Part shown: positions 34,669 to 43,539 of the stretch, piece after piece
Position numbering within the stretch: the stretch's first letter is position 1
How the letters are laid out: each line of letters starts with the position of its first letter
Source of the DNA: JADGOV01 sp963814355
GTDB taxonomy: Bacteria > Actinomycetota > Actinomycetes > JADGOV01
Length of the DNA stretch: 64,000 nt
Direction of reading: 5' to 3'
Assembly (NCBI GenBank): GCA_963814355.1
Contig: CAWFCZ010000026.1
Coordinates: 28,560-92,559, forward strand
The notes under the pieces: generated by a model
What the model saw: only the letters and a program-made list of their open reading frames with translations
The model's database searches: none
Told to the model about the DNA's origin: nothing
Translations under genes and position numbers: made by a program

Positions 34669-36158
34669 GCCGACCGCCGCTCATCCGCGCCATCGACACC
34701 GTCGGCATCGGCATCGGCATCGGCATCGGCATCCACGTCGGCGCTGGCGTCGGCGTCGTGGTGTCGGTCGTGGGGGTGCTTGGTCGGCTGGTCGCGTACG
34801 ACGTGAACGCTGGGCGCCGCCGGCGGGTTGGCCGCCGCCGACGGCGCGGGCCCGGTGTCGGCGTCGGCGGTGAGGGTGGGGTCGGCGGTGGTGAGGTTGA
34901 GGTAGGCGGCGATCGTGGCGTCGGCGGCGTCGAGGTGGTGCGGCTGGTAGGTGTCCAGGGTGTGTACCGCGGTGCGCAGCCGGCGCAGCGGCCAGGGCGG
35001 AACGCCCAGCCGATGGCGGCGGCCGGCCCGGTGAGCTCACCCGGCCCGCCGGTCGGGATGCCGGCGGCGGGGACAGCCGGCCAGCCGGCGGTGGGGCTGT
35101 TGGCGGCGCGGTTGAGCAGCAGCAGCCGTTCGACGAGCTGGTGTGGGGCGTCACCGGCGGTGGACAGCAGCTCGTCGAGGAGGCCGGCGAGGTGCTGCCG
35201 GGCCACGGTGTGCCGGTGGTCGCCGCTGCGTACCCGCCAGTCGTGCCAGCGCTGCCAGCGGCGGCGGCGCCGCTCGGCCGCCCACAGCAGGCGGGTGGCC
35301 CGCGCCGCGGGGGGCTCGGCGAGGGCGTGCACGACGGCGGCGGCGATCGGCAGCAGCCCGAACAGCACCGCCAGCGCCGCGCCGGGGGCGGCTACCGCAC
35401 CGATCTGGTCGGTCTCGCCGGAGAAGCGGAAACGGGCGAACACCCCGAACAGCACGCAGGTCGCGGTGAGCAGCGCCGCGAGCACCCCGGTGCCGGCCAG
35501 CTTGCGCCGGTTCACGCGGCCGTCGGTGTTCAGCCAGGCGGCGAACGCGATACCCAGCGGCCCGGCGGCGGCCAGCACCAGCAGCGGGGTGATCGCGGCG
35601 GCGGCGGCGGCCATCACCGACGCGGTGGAGTACCACGGCAGGCCGTCCGCGTTGGCCAGCTGCCGGTAGAGGGAGAAGAAGAAGGTGAACTCCAGGACCA
35701 CCACCACCCCCCTGACCAGCCAGGCGGCTCGGAGCGAGAGCAGCGGCGCCTGGGCGTGCACCCGCGCGTCGGCATCCACCGCGGCCGAGGCGGTATCGTT
35801 GGAGGCGGTGTCGTCGGCCTGGTCCGCTCGTTGCCGGTTGGCCCACTCGCGGCCGGCCCGCTCGCTCTCCGGCTGCCGCGCCCACCGCCTGGCCGAGACC
35901 CGGGCGGCGGTCGCCCGCCGGGCCGGCCTTCACCAGCCGCCGGGTGCCCTTGCGCAGCCGCCGGCGGGCGCGGTGCAGGGCCTTCTCCAGCGGCACGCTG
36001 ACGTGGAATCCGGCGCTCAGCTCGGCGGCGGACAGCCGCTCCCCGGAGCCGGCCGGCAGCCCGCCCAGCGTGGCCTGTAACCGCCGCTCGGGAACCCCGA
36101 CCAGCCGCAGCAACCCGGCCCACCAGCGGGCCATCCCGTCCGTCAAACGCGCAGTCAT
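34665..36158 (-). pseudogene. Membrane protein coupled to the VWA gene, two apparent frameshifts, poly-(Asp-Ala) tail
   Basis: Start ATG 36158 has GGAGG eight bases upstream. Three frames join into one protein of about 495 residues. The first is MTARLTDGMARWWAGLLRLV to RRLRKGTRRLVK (break near 35921). The second runs from about RATAARVSARRW through membrane helices (WLVRGVVVVLEFTFFFSLY; TPLLVLAAAGPLGIAFAAWL; VLAALLTATCVLFGVFARF; LAVLFGLLPIAAAVVHAL) to AAAIGWAFRP (break near 35000). The third is PLRRLRTAVHTLDTY to a DADADADAD-rich tail and TGA 34667-34665. The repeated GCATCG units encode the Asp-Ala tail. Unknown function. Confidence 0.65.
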
Positions 36159-36293
36159 TTACGGCACCTCCAGCTCCCGGCGCGCGGCGGCCGGCTGCCC
36201 ACCACCACCCCCGGCCGGCACCGTGACCAGCGGATCAGCAGATGAGGGCCAGCCGGGCACCGACAACCCGGCCGGTGCACCCCACGCCTGTCA

Positions 36294-36465
36294 GCCGGTG
36301 GTGAGTTGGCTGGCGAGGTGGGTGGTGCCCACCCGCAGGGCCCGGCCGGGTACCGCCGCCTGGGCGGCGGTCAGATGCTCTCCGAGGGCGACCTGCCCCC
36401 ACGGCATGACCAGCCTGGGCGGCGGCCCCAACCCGATCCGCCCCGCGTCGCCGTTGTCAGGGTCG
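36294..36465 (-). pseudogene. Gene remnant matching the C-terminus at 20440-20761
   Basis: Minus-strand frame GRIGLGPPPRLVMPWGQVAL, then RALRVGTTHLASQLTTG, with a stop at 36296-36294, is nearly identical to the plus-strand remnant at about 20610-20761. It is cut on its 5' side by the IS1380 remnant. The same frame continues downstream as GAPAGLSVPG... to REL EVP just before the membrane protein start at 36158, suggesting an operon that was disrupted. Confidence 0.55.
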
Positions 36466-36469
36466 ACGC

Positions 36470-36973
36470 CGAGACGATCAGCGCGGACCCGCGGTCGAGG
36501 CGACGGCGGACCATCCCCGCAGACCAGCTGCGCCTCGCGCTCAACCGGCTGGTCGACCATGCCTGGGCGGTCAGCTTCATCGTCACCGACATCCCCGCCG
36601 ACGACGCCGACCTGGTCGGGCTGGAAACCTGGTTCCGCAACCGGGTCAGCGTCGAGGAACGCTTCCGGGAAGCCAAACTCGGCGCCGGGCTGTTCCACCT
36701 CCCCTCCGAAGACCACACCGTCAACACGGTCTGGACCTGGGCGGCGCTACTCGCCGGCGCGCTCAACGTGATGCTCACCGGCCTGACCGGGCGCAGCCCT
36801 ACGTGCGCCACCCCGGCCGGGTGCACATCGACACCCTCCGCCGCCACCTACTCGCCACCCCGGCACGGCTGATCCGCCACGCCCGCGGCCTGACCCTGCG
36901 ACTACCCCCCAACCGCAACGCGGTCGAACACGTCCTGACCCGGCTGCGCGCACTCCCCGCCCCGGCCTACTGA
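36470..36973 (+). pseudogene. IS1380-family transposase C-terminal remnant
   Basis: The plus strand reads RRRTIPADQLRLALNRL, FIVTDIPADDADLVGLETWF, RNRVSVEERFREAKLGAGLF and TVWTWAALLAGALNVMLTGL, the C-terminal catalytic region of IS1380 transposases with the late glutamate in EERFREAK. Near 36800 one base shifts the frame. It resumes YVRHPGRVHIDTLRRHLLAT to LTRLRALPAPAY with TGA 36971-36973. The N-terminal two thirds is missing. No terminal repeats seen. Confidence 0.8.
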
Positions 36974-37110
36974 CCGACGACCCCGCCCCTACCACCGGAG
37001 ACCGGGACACCGGACACCACGCCGGCCGAACTGTCACGCCCAGACACACCCGCCACTATCCGGCGGCGCCAGCACCAAGATCACGCCCCTAACTGCGGAA
37101 TTGGGTCTGA

Positions 37111-38073
37111 CTAGCTAAAGCTAAGTTCGTTGCCGATCGCCTCCGCTATTGGAAGACCCGTTTCGGCTGCGAGCCACAACCATTGGCCGTTGGGATTCAG
37201 TTCAAGGAACCGCCAATCGCCGTCCTGCGTCACGACAAAGTCCAAGGCGCCGAAGACCAGCCCGAATCCGTGCATCAGGGCGCTTATCCGGGACTGGAGT
37301 CTCTGCGAGACGGACGTCGGAGAGTATGTTAGGGCCGCATAGTCTGTACGCCAGTCCAGCCGAGCGGCGTCAGACCAAGCGTGAATCTCCACAGCGAACA
37401 TGCGTCGGCCCACAACAGTGACCCGGACCTCATAAGACTTGTCAAGGAACTCTTGAAATAGGTGTGCTGTCATGCCTATGGACTCGTCTATCTCGTCCTC
37501 TTCGACTATGCGCGTGGCGGCCGATGGCACCGTGGCCGGATCAGGGGCCAGGGCGCGGCCTAGCCCCTTGTATAGCGCGGGTCCGTCCAGTAGCGAGATA
37601 AAGGCCTTGGCCCGGTTAGGATCGCTCGTGATGATGCTCGCGGGCGGCCGCAAACCCACTGAGGCAGCCCTTGCGAGTTGGATTGGCTTGTAGGCCGCCG
37701 CGATCTCACTCGTGGGAGAGTTTATCCAGCGGCACCGTAGCGAGGCCAGTATACCGAACAACCCGGCCCGGGCTTCCAGCTCGGCGAAGACGCGGGCATC
37801 GCCTGTTAGATGCTCGGGGAAGTTGAAGGACGTCGGACGTCGATAGTAGACAGACCGAACTGTTTCTAAGTCGAAAGAACCGGCAAGCGTGTCAATGGCA
37901 CCGGTCCACGCATCGTTCCCCAGCGTCGCATTCAGGGTAAGTGCGAGAGGAAAATCCGCGACGTCACATCGAACCACCGGCACCCCTCTGGCCTCAAGTG
38001 CGCGGACGACGCTATCCGCGGTGAGGTCAGACGTGTTGGTCAGGACTACTACTGGACCACCCCCACGGTTCAA
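37111..38073 (-). CDS. tgmB: ATP-grasp ribosomal peptide maturase, TgmB type (graspetide ligase)
   Basis: A 320-residue ATP-grasp enzyme of the MvdC/MvdD/TgmB class, which forms ester or amide cross-links between side chains of a ribosomal precursor. The N-terminal pre-ATP-grasp domain has DLTADSVVRALEARGVPVVR and the family-typical SVYYRRPTSFNFP. CRWINSPTSEIAAAYKPIQL follows. The ATP-binding Lys is in LYKGLGRAL, and the Mg-binding end is FGALDFVV then FLELNPNGQWLWL. Only TTG 38073 is available as a start, without a good ribosome binding site. It is 103 bases downstream of the putative precursor gene. GC content is lower than in the flanking mobile DNA. Confidence 0.88.
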   Translation of the reverse strand: MNRGGGPVVVLTNTSDLTADSVVRALEARGVPVVRCDVADFPLALTLNATLGNDAWTGAIDTLAGSFDLETVRSVYYRRPTSFNFPEHLTGDARVFAELEARAGLFGILASLRCRWINSPTSEIAAAYKPIQLARAASVGLRPPASIITSDPNRAKAFISLLDGPALYKGLGRALAPDPATVPSAATRIVEEDEIDESIGMTAHLFQEFLDKSYEVRVTVVGRRMFAVEIHAWSDAARLDWRTDYAALTYSPTSVSQRLQSRISALMHGFGLVFGALDFVVTQDGDWRFLELNPNGQWLWLAAETGLPIAEAIGNELSFS

Positions 38074-38176
38074 CGCCCGAGTGTGAGGCGCGCGCCGCCC
38101 GCGTCCGCCGCGCTCCGGGCGCTCGGATCAGACACCCCGGCTGACCTGACGCTGGTGGTGCAACATCGTCTGGGAG

Positions 38177-38632
38177 TCACGAGGAAATCATGCCAAATAG
38201 AACGAACCCACCGTCTCCGTCGGCCCCCCAGGGCAGGCTTCGCTCTGCGAGCCGCCCCGCAGGGGCGGGGGTGTGGTCGGCTCCAGCGGAGCCGGCCAGT
38301 TGAAGGAACCCAAAGTGGACATCGGCACCGTCGCCATCAGGACCGAACGGGTTGCTCTTGTCAGGCGTGGCAGTGGAGAGGTCGAGCGTGCTTGTCACCG
38401 CTGGCCCTGCCAACTGACGCATTCCGAAAATGATCTGCTCGTCGCCCTTCGTGCCGCAGCGGTTGCTCGCGTCGGGTACGTCAGTGGCGCCGTAGCCGGG
38501 GCGGGACGCGGCGGCTTCCTGTGAGGGGCCTGTGGCGGCAGGTCGTGATAGCCGTCGTTCCCAATGGTCACCTACGCGAGGACGGGTGTGGATATTGCGC
38601 CGGGCGCCGACCTCCACATGGATAGGACTCAT
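38177..38632 (-). CDS. Putative graspetide precursor peptide with three core-like repeats
   Basis: A 151-residue protein. ATG 38632-38630 has AGGAGG eight bases upstream and lies 10 bases after the regulator stop. The N-terminal 75 residues are a polar, Arg-rich leader-like region. The C-terminal half has three related motifs: DASNRCGTKGDEQIIFGM, DKSNPFGPDGDGADVHFGF and ERSLPWGADGDGGFVLFGM (the last ends four residues before the stop). They share S-x-P-(F/W)-G-x-D-G-D-G-x-x-V-x-F-G. Each offers Asp/Glu carboxylates and Ser/Thr/Lys partners for ATP-grasp cross-linking. It does not match the microviridin or canonical TgmA patterns I know. Precursor status is inferred from position and repeats. 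Confidence 0.6.
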   Translation of the reverse strand: MSPIHVEVGARRNIHTRPRVGDHWERRLSRPAATGPSQEAAASRPGYGATDVPDASNRCGTKGDEQIIFGMRQLAGPAVTSTLDLSTATPDKSNPFGPDGDGADVHFGFLQLAGSAGADHTPAPAGRLAERSLPWGADGDGGFVLFGMISS

Positions 38633-38642
38633 ACATCGCCTC

Positions 38643-40088
38643 CTAGTTCCAGATCTTGACGTCACGAGCCGCGTCAGCGAACGCAAGCGCGCGGGACGAG
38701 CGAGACCGCCGAGCTTTGTCTATGACTGTCAAGAGATGGCCATACGCCCGCGATGACCCTGTCGCGGCATAAGCATCGAGATGCGGGACCAGCAGCTCCG
38801 ACGCTCCAGCGATGTCGCCGGTGTTCGCCGTTACCCGGCTCAGCATCGCTGTATAGTAGAGTTGGTTACGGAGATACTGTGGGCCAATGTTGCTAACGGT
38901 GTTTAGCAGACCCGCTTGGGCGCGAGCGTCCTCGCCTAGCAGCATAAGCGAATAGGCCCTCAAGCCCTCGAGTTCGGCCTTGGTGTAAAAGTTTACCCAT
39001 TCAGGGTCGGAATATGCGGGCGTCTCGGCGAGACAGGTCTGTGCACTCAGAAACGTGCGCTCGCATTCTTTAGCGTCCCCACGCGTCGCCCAACCTATCG
39101 ACTCACGCATATAAAGCAAGGACTTGAGGCGGGGTGCTGCCCATTCGTTGGCGATCCCACGTGCTAGTTGGGCTAGCCTAATCGCGTCGAAGGGCCGGTC
39201 AAGGAAGGAAGCTGCCTGTCCCGATAGGCTCTCCAACGCGTAGACCTCCATGCGGCGATCCCCGGACAATTGCGCTTGGAGAAGCGCATGCCGCCAATAG
39301 GCCTGCGCCTTCCGTTGATTGCCGCCATCGTAGTAGAGCCAGCCCGTGTCCATCGCGAACTCCTCGGCCAGGGACTGGGTGTCGTTGATTAGATCGGACG
39401 GCAGCTGACGCTGCTGGAGGAGCCTATCGGCACGGTCTACAAGGCCAGCGGCAATCTGGCACAAACCATCAATGCCTCCCATCTTATCGTTAAGTGCAAG
39501 CAACTTGGGAGCCGTATCCTGCAGTAAGCGAACCTCGGCCTCCGGGTCGTCGTTGATAGTCAGGTTCGGCAGTTCGGCAAATGCCCCAAGCGTTAGCCCC
39601 TCCGCAGAGACCCCACTGAGTCCCGCGGCGTCAGAATATGTGTCAGAGGGCTTGGCATCCGCCTGGACGTGTAAGGACTCCCCCTTGGGAGCAAGGCCCG
39701 CAAGATCACGCGGGATGCCGAGGCCGTCGCACAACTGCTTGCAATGTTCGGTTGAAAGCGTCTGCACTTGCCCATTCATCAGTCGGGAAATCAGTGACTG
39801 CGACAGCTTCGTCGCAGTCCCAATCTGGGACTGGGTAACCTTGTTGTCAGCCCACATGAACTTGCGCAGGACGGTCGCCCACTGACCATCGCCCAGCGAA
39901 GCGACAACGTCGGGCTGGATGAGAATCTCGGCGGGAACTTGCAGGCGGTCCAGGCGTTGGGTCCGGCCACGCTTAGCCTCCTGACAGGGTCCGCAGACTG
40001 CTTCAGGATTTAGCTGCCGCAGGGGCGCGTCGCACATGTCACACCGCCGCATGCCCTCATTAAGCCACGCGCGCGGCCTCGCTGTCAT
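38643..40088 (-). CDS. XRE-family regulator with N-terminal zinc ribbon and TPR-like C-terminus
   Basis: From ATG 40088 (ATG 40052 and starts upstream to 40205 are alternatives) the protein is about 481 residues. A zinc ribbon comes first (RRCDMCDAPLRQL then AVCGPCQEAKRG), then an XRE helix-turn-helix (VTQSQIGTATKLSQSLISRL). About 300 residues of TPR-like helices follow (DTGWLYYDGGNQRKAQAYWR; ESIGWATRGDAKECERTFLS). This layout is common in Streptomyces-type peptide-linked regulators. It is the first gene of a tight three-gene set: the precursor starts 10 bases after its stop. A role in controlling the RiPP genes is likely but inferred. Confidence 0.8.
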   Translation of the reverse strand: MTARPRAWLNEGMRRCDMCDAPLRQLNPEAVCGPCQEAKRGRTQRLDRLQVPAEILIQPDVVASLGDGQWATVLRKFMWADNKVTQSQIGTATKLSQSLISRLMNGQVQTLSTEHCKQLCDGLGIPRDLAGLAPKGESLHVQADAKPSDTYSDAAGLSGVSAEGLTLGAFAELPNLTINDDPEAEVRLLQDTAPKLLALNDKMGGIDGLCQIAAGLVDRADRLLQQRQLPSDLINDTQSLAEEFAMDTGWLYYDGGNQRKAQAYWRHALLQAQLSGDRRMEVYALESLSGQAASFLDRPFDAIRLAQLARGIANEWAAPRLKSLLYMRESIGWATRGDAKECERTFLSAQTCLAETPAYSDPEWVNFYTKAELEGLRAYSLMLLGEDARAQAGLLNTVSNIGPQYLRNQLYYTAMLSRVTANTGDIAGASELLVPHLDAYAATGSSRAYGHLLTVIDKARRSRSSRALAFADAARDVKIWN

Positions 40089-40232
40089 GCGGCCCCGCAT
40101 AACGCCTGCTGCCGACGATCCGGGCGCGCGTTGAGCCGTCACGCCCATCCCTGCGCACAGTGACGTCCTGCGGCCGAGAGACCCATGGCTGAGACAGCCA
40201 ACCAACGCCGGAGACGAGGGACAGGGGACGTA

Positions 40233-42053
40233 ATGATGCTCAGGAACGATCTCGCCAAGAGTGTCGCGCTGGCCGTTGCGGCCGGCCTACTACTTCTCGC
40301 AACTCCGGTCAGCGCCTCCGCCCAACCCCCGGCCGGAAGGTACGTGAACCTATACAACGTCGTGACAGGGCGGTGCGCTGATCTGCCGAACTTCGGACCT
40401 GGGCAGCCCGACGGTCCTGTAACGCAATACGCCTGCAATTACACGAAGGCCGACAACCAGCGGTGGCGGCAAATCTTCAAGGGAACCCGGTCCGGTCGTC
40501 CCGTCTTCGTCTTCCAGAACCGCGCCGATCGACTCTGCATGGATCTGCCGGGCTACGGATCCGTCCCGGCCGGGACGCCGATAAGCGAGTATCCGTGTGC
40601 CAGGGTCCCGGGCAATGATAATCAACTGTTTTATGCGGAACGGACTGTTGTCCGCGGCGCCTTCAAGTTCGTGCATGTCCAGACTGGACTTTGCCTCGAC
40701 GTCGCCGGGGTTCGCACGGGTGGGGACGATGCGCGGCTCACGCTATGGCACTGCAGCGACGCCGACGACCACGTCTGGGCACTTCGTCGGGTCAGGGACA
40801 GTAGGGCCGGGACCATCGACGCTGTGGTGGCTACGGGCGGAGCGCCTCTGCGCGTTCATACCGCCGCCCGGATCAGCTCGCCAGAACGATCCCCGTCCCT
40901 TCACGACGGTGCCCCCATTAGCATCGACTGCCAGATCGGTACCTGGGACAGGCTTGTCAACCGCGGTTACGTCTCGGACCGGTTCACCAGTCGAGATCGC
41001 CGAGCGGCAATACCGCGCTGCGGGGGCGGACCCCCCGAGGACCTGCAATCAGTACTGGGTGCCGCGCAGTCCTTCCGGGAGCTGGAGGCATGGTGGGCCA
41101 CACTTGGGGGCGCGCGCCAACAGCAGGTGGCCTGGAGACAGAAGTATGCACTTGCTCTGAAAGAGTTGGCGCAGAAACGCGCGCTAGACGCTGCAGGCAT
41201 AGGCACGCAGACGTGGGACCCGGACCAGGGCTTATCACCAGCTAACGACCTTATCGCCCGCAGCGTGTACGAGTACTACGCGAGACTCTTCGCGCAACGA
41301 CCGGAGTTGCAGTGGGCTGGCATGGCCAAGCTTGCGGGAGGGCCAGTCTACGCCGGCATGCAGGATGCCGCCCAGGGTCACTTTCCGGGCGCGGAGACCC
41401 TGGAACGGCAGCTCCTGAGGATGCAAAAGGCAATTTTCATGGATCTCGCCTGGCAGCACCAGCTGTTCGTAGATCGCGGCCTCCAGGGCCTTAGGCGAGT
41501 CTGGGAAGGCGACTCAAGCCTATTTGGCGGGGACGCCGGTGTTCGCAATAAGCCGCTTGTCGGCGATCGAATCGACATGATCGGCGCGTGGGAAGATATT
41601 GGAAGCGGTGATTCCGGTCGGATCGCGCATGGGAATGCCGTCCTCATCGCACGCGAGCAAGACCCGGTGTTGCAGCCTTACTACGACGAGCTCATTGCGC
41701 GCGTCCCCGCAGTCGCGGAAATGATGACGCGTTGTGCGCGCTCGCCTATACCTGGCGACCAGCGTTTTGCTTCAGTTCGCCCGCAGGGCTATGTGACGGT
41801 GACGATGCTGAACACCCAGACGATCATAGAGATTGGATATCACGGTCGCGGCGACGCCATGAACGTGGGCTGGTGGGAGGACCGACAGCGCTGGGTGTTC
41901 GGCTCTATGCTGCCCCGATATCAGCAGTTGCTTCGCGAAGATGCTGAAGGCACCCGCGAACTGATACTGAACGTCCCTGTTCAGGTGCGTGCTGAGCCTT
42001 ACCGTCTGCTCCGTTTCGACAGCCTGAGCTCTCTCCTTCGGGTGGTGTGCTGA
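40233..42053 (+). CDS. Secreted protein with ricin-type lectin and SH3-like domains
   Basis: About 606 residues from ATG 40233, which directly precedes a signal peptide (KSVALAVAAGLLLLATPVSASA); ATG 40185 upstream is also in frame. Mature residues about 30-190 form a ricin-B/beta-trefoil lectin domain with QxW-like repeats (DNQRWRQI; DNQLFYA; DDHVWALRR) and paired Cys. Residues near 200-260 look like a bacterial SH3 domain (GAPLRVHTAARISSPERSP; GYVSDRF). The remaining 340 residues are helical and unrecognised. The stop overlaps the next start as TGATG, so it is co-translated with an NlpC/P60 hydrolase. Probably a cell-surface or secreted carbohydrate-binding factor. Confidence 0.7.
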   Translation: MMLRNDLAKSVALAVAAGLLLLATPVSASAQPPAGRYVNLYNVVTGRCADLPNFGPGQPDGPVTQYACNYTKADNQRWRQIFKGTRSGRPVFVFQNRADRLCMDLPGYGSVPAGTPISEYPCARVPGNDNQLFYAERTVVRGAFKFVHVQTGLCLDVAGVRTGGDDARLTLWHCSDADDHVWALRRVRDSRAGTIDAVVATGGAPLRVHTAARISSPERSPSLHDGAPISIDCQIGTWDRLVNRGYVSDRFTSRDRRAAIPRCGGGPPEDLQSVLGAAQSFRELEAWWATLGGARQQQVAWRQKYALALKELAQKRALDAAGIGTQTWDPDQGLSPANDLIARSVYEYYARLFAQRPELQWAGMAKLAGGPVYAGMQDAAQGHFPGAETLERQLLRMQKAIFMDLAWQHQLFVDRGLQGLRRVWEGDSSLFGGDAGVRNKPLVGDRIDMIGAWEDIGSGDSGRIAHGNAVLIAREQDPVLQPYYDELIARVPAVAEMMTRCARSPIPGDQRFASVRPQGYVTVTMLNTQTIIEIGYHGRGDAMNVGWWEDRQRWVFGSMLPRYQQLLREDAEGTRELILNVPVQVRAEPYRLLRFDSLSSLLRVVC

Positions 42054-43117
42054 TGAACAGCAGCATGAAGGGAGCCGCCACAGCAGTTGCCGCGGCCGGC
42101 GCCTTGCTCTTCGCTAGCGCTCTTGAACCCATGCCCGACGTGCGTAGTCACGGCGAAGAGACAAAGGTTGTCGAGTTGATAGCGTCCATAACCAGTAACG
42201 CCCCCGGGCATAGAGCAGTCCGCTGGGCGCTGGCCCACCGGGGAATCCCCTACCAATGGGGGGGGTGCCTTCATGGCGTCCCCTCGTGTGGGTCTCCCAA
42301 CCCGCATAGTCGGTTGGATTGCTCGGGCTACACCAGCGCCGCCTGGTGGTTCGGCACCGGCCTCTCACTCCCTCGCACGTCGCGGGAGCAGTACCAGGCC
42401 ACCAAGGGCCACACCGTGACCCGGGTCAGCTCTCACTCGAGTGCGCTACGTCCTGGTGACCTCTTGTTCTGGGGGGCGTCCGCGCTGACGATCCACCACG
42501 TAGCGCTCTATGCCGGTGAAGGGCTGATGTTGTCAGAGCCGCGCCAAGGGCAGGCCTCCCACCTCAGCCGCGTCTACGACGGTAGCGACTTCTATGCCGC
42601 AACCCGCCCGACGGTCGTTCCCAAGCCGGTCAAGCGGGTCGTTCCCAAGCCGGTCAAGCGGGTCGTTCCCAAGCCGGTCAAGCGGGTCGTTCCCAAGCCG
42701 GTCAAGCGGGTCGTTCCCAAGCCGGTCAAGCGGGTCGTTCCCAAGCCGGTCAAGCCCTTGGTGGTTGAACCCAACGCATCAGCGGCGTCCTCGTGCCACG
42801 GCACCAGGGTCGACAGCATGCCAATGAAAGCTGGGTCTCGCTCCGCCGGCCGTGCGGAGTTGTGGTACAGCGGCGCGTCTGGCGGCACGAACTGTGTCAT
42901 CGTTTACGACAACCTTGCCGGCCGTAACACGATCGGAGCCTATATCGACCGCAGGAACTCTGGCGGCTGGGACAAGAAGGAAGTCGACGCATTCTTCTAT
43001 GACGCGGGCCCGGTCTCCTTGACCAACATGTCCCATACGTGTGTTTCCTGGGGGGGCAACATGATCGTCGGCAGTACCTACTACTCAGCCTTTCGATTCA
43101 GCGTTCACTGCGGATAG
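42053..43117 (+). CDS. Secreted NlpC/P60 peptidase with a Pro-Lys repeat linker
   Basis: About 354 residues from ATG 42053. A signal-like N-terminus (GAATAVAAAGALLFASAL) precedes an NlpC/P60 domain (residues about 40-180): VRWALAHRGIPYQWGG, catalytic Cys in RLDCSGYTSAAW, PGDLLFWG, and His in IHHVALYAGEGL. Next come six copies of the octapeptide VVPKPVKR, a stiff basic spacer. The 110-residue C-terminal domain has paired Cys (SSCHGTR, TNCVIVYDN, HTCVSWGG). The enzyme would cleave peptidoglycan peptides, with the basic linker binding the wall. Coupled to the upstream lectin-like gene. Confidence 0.85.
   Translation: MNSSMKGAATAVAAAGALLFASALEPMPDVRSHGEETKVVELIASITSNAPGHRAVRWALAHRGIPYQWGGCLHGVPSCGSPNPHSRLDCSGYTSAAWWFGTGLSLPRTSREQYQATKGHTVTRVSSHSSALRPGDLLFWGASALTIHHVALYAGEGLMLSEPRQGQASHLSRVYDGSDFYAATRPTVVPKPVKRVVPKPVKRVVPKPVKRVVPKPVKRVVPKPVKRVVPKPVKPLVVEPNASAASSCHGTRVDSMPMKAGSRSAGRAELWYSGASGGTNCVIVYDNLAGRNTIGAYIDRRNSGGWDKKEVDAFFYDAGPVSLTNMSHTCVSWGGNMIVGSTYYSAFRFSVHCG
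42614..42757. repeat. Six tandem 24-bp repeats encoding the VVPKPVKR linker
   Basis: Six exact 24-bp units (GTCGTTCCCAAGCCGGTCAA...) run from 42614 to 42757; only the last differs, in its final bases. The period is a multiple of three, so copy-number change keeps the frame. Confidence 0.95.
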
Positions 43118-43319
43118 GCCAGAGGTGACCCGGCCGCCGCAGAGCCATCATCCCGCGTGACGACACAGCAACAGGGCGCCCTACGGAAGAGACCGCCATG
43201 AAGAGCGCGAGCTGGCGATGACGACAGGTCCGCTCAATCAGTCATATTAGACCGAGAGAAGGAACCAATGCTGAAGCTTGCGGCCCGGTACACCGAGGGC
43301 AACCGGGATCGACAACCCG

Positions 43320-43528
43320 CCCTCGGGCGCAGCAAATGGCAGCAGGGCGCGGTCGCGGAGGCCGGCGAGGTCGGGTTCGGCCGGCCGGCGCTTGGTCTTC
43401 CACTGCTTACTTATGGGGCAGGCGGCGAGGACGTCGAACAGCTCGAGGGGGGGATGAGCGCCGCGGCCTGCACGGGCGGGGCGCCGTGGGTGCGGCGGAT
43501 GCCTTCCCAGACGGCGATCACCCGGAAC
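43320..43528 (-). pseudogene. Tyrosine recombinase remnant, copy 2
   Basis: The minus strand shows VIAVWEGIRRTHGAPPVQAA, then ELFDVLAACPISKQWKTK and RRPAEPDLAGLRDRALLPFA, about 85% like the segment at 53130-53330 of the intact recombinase. Small indels break it. It ends at about 43528, where the Tn3 transposase remnant begins. The stretch 43118-43319 on its left has no gene. Confidence 0.8.
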
Positions 43529-43539
43529 AAGCCGGTGGC

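Noticed and set aside
33764..35779. One 671-residue minus-strand protein spanning the VWA region
   Set aside because: Only its first third makes sense. The rest is an out-of-frame Arg/Pro-rich reading of the VWA gene, which has its own MIDAS motif and start.
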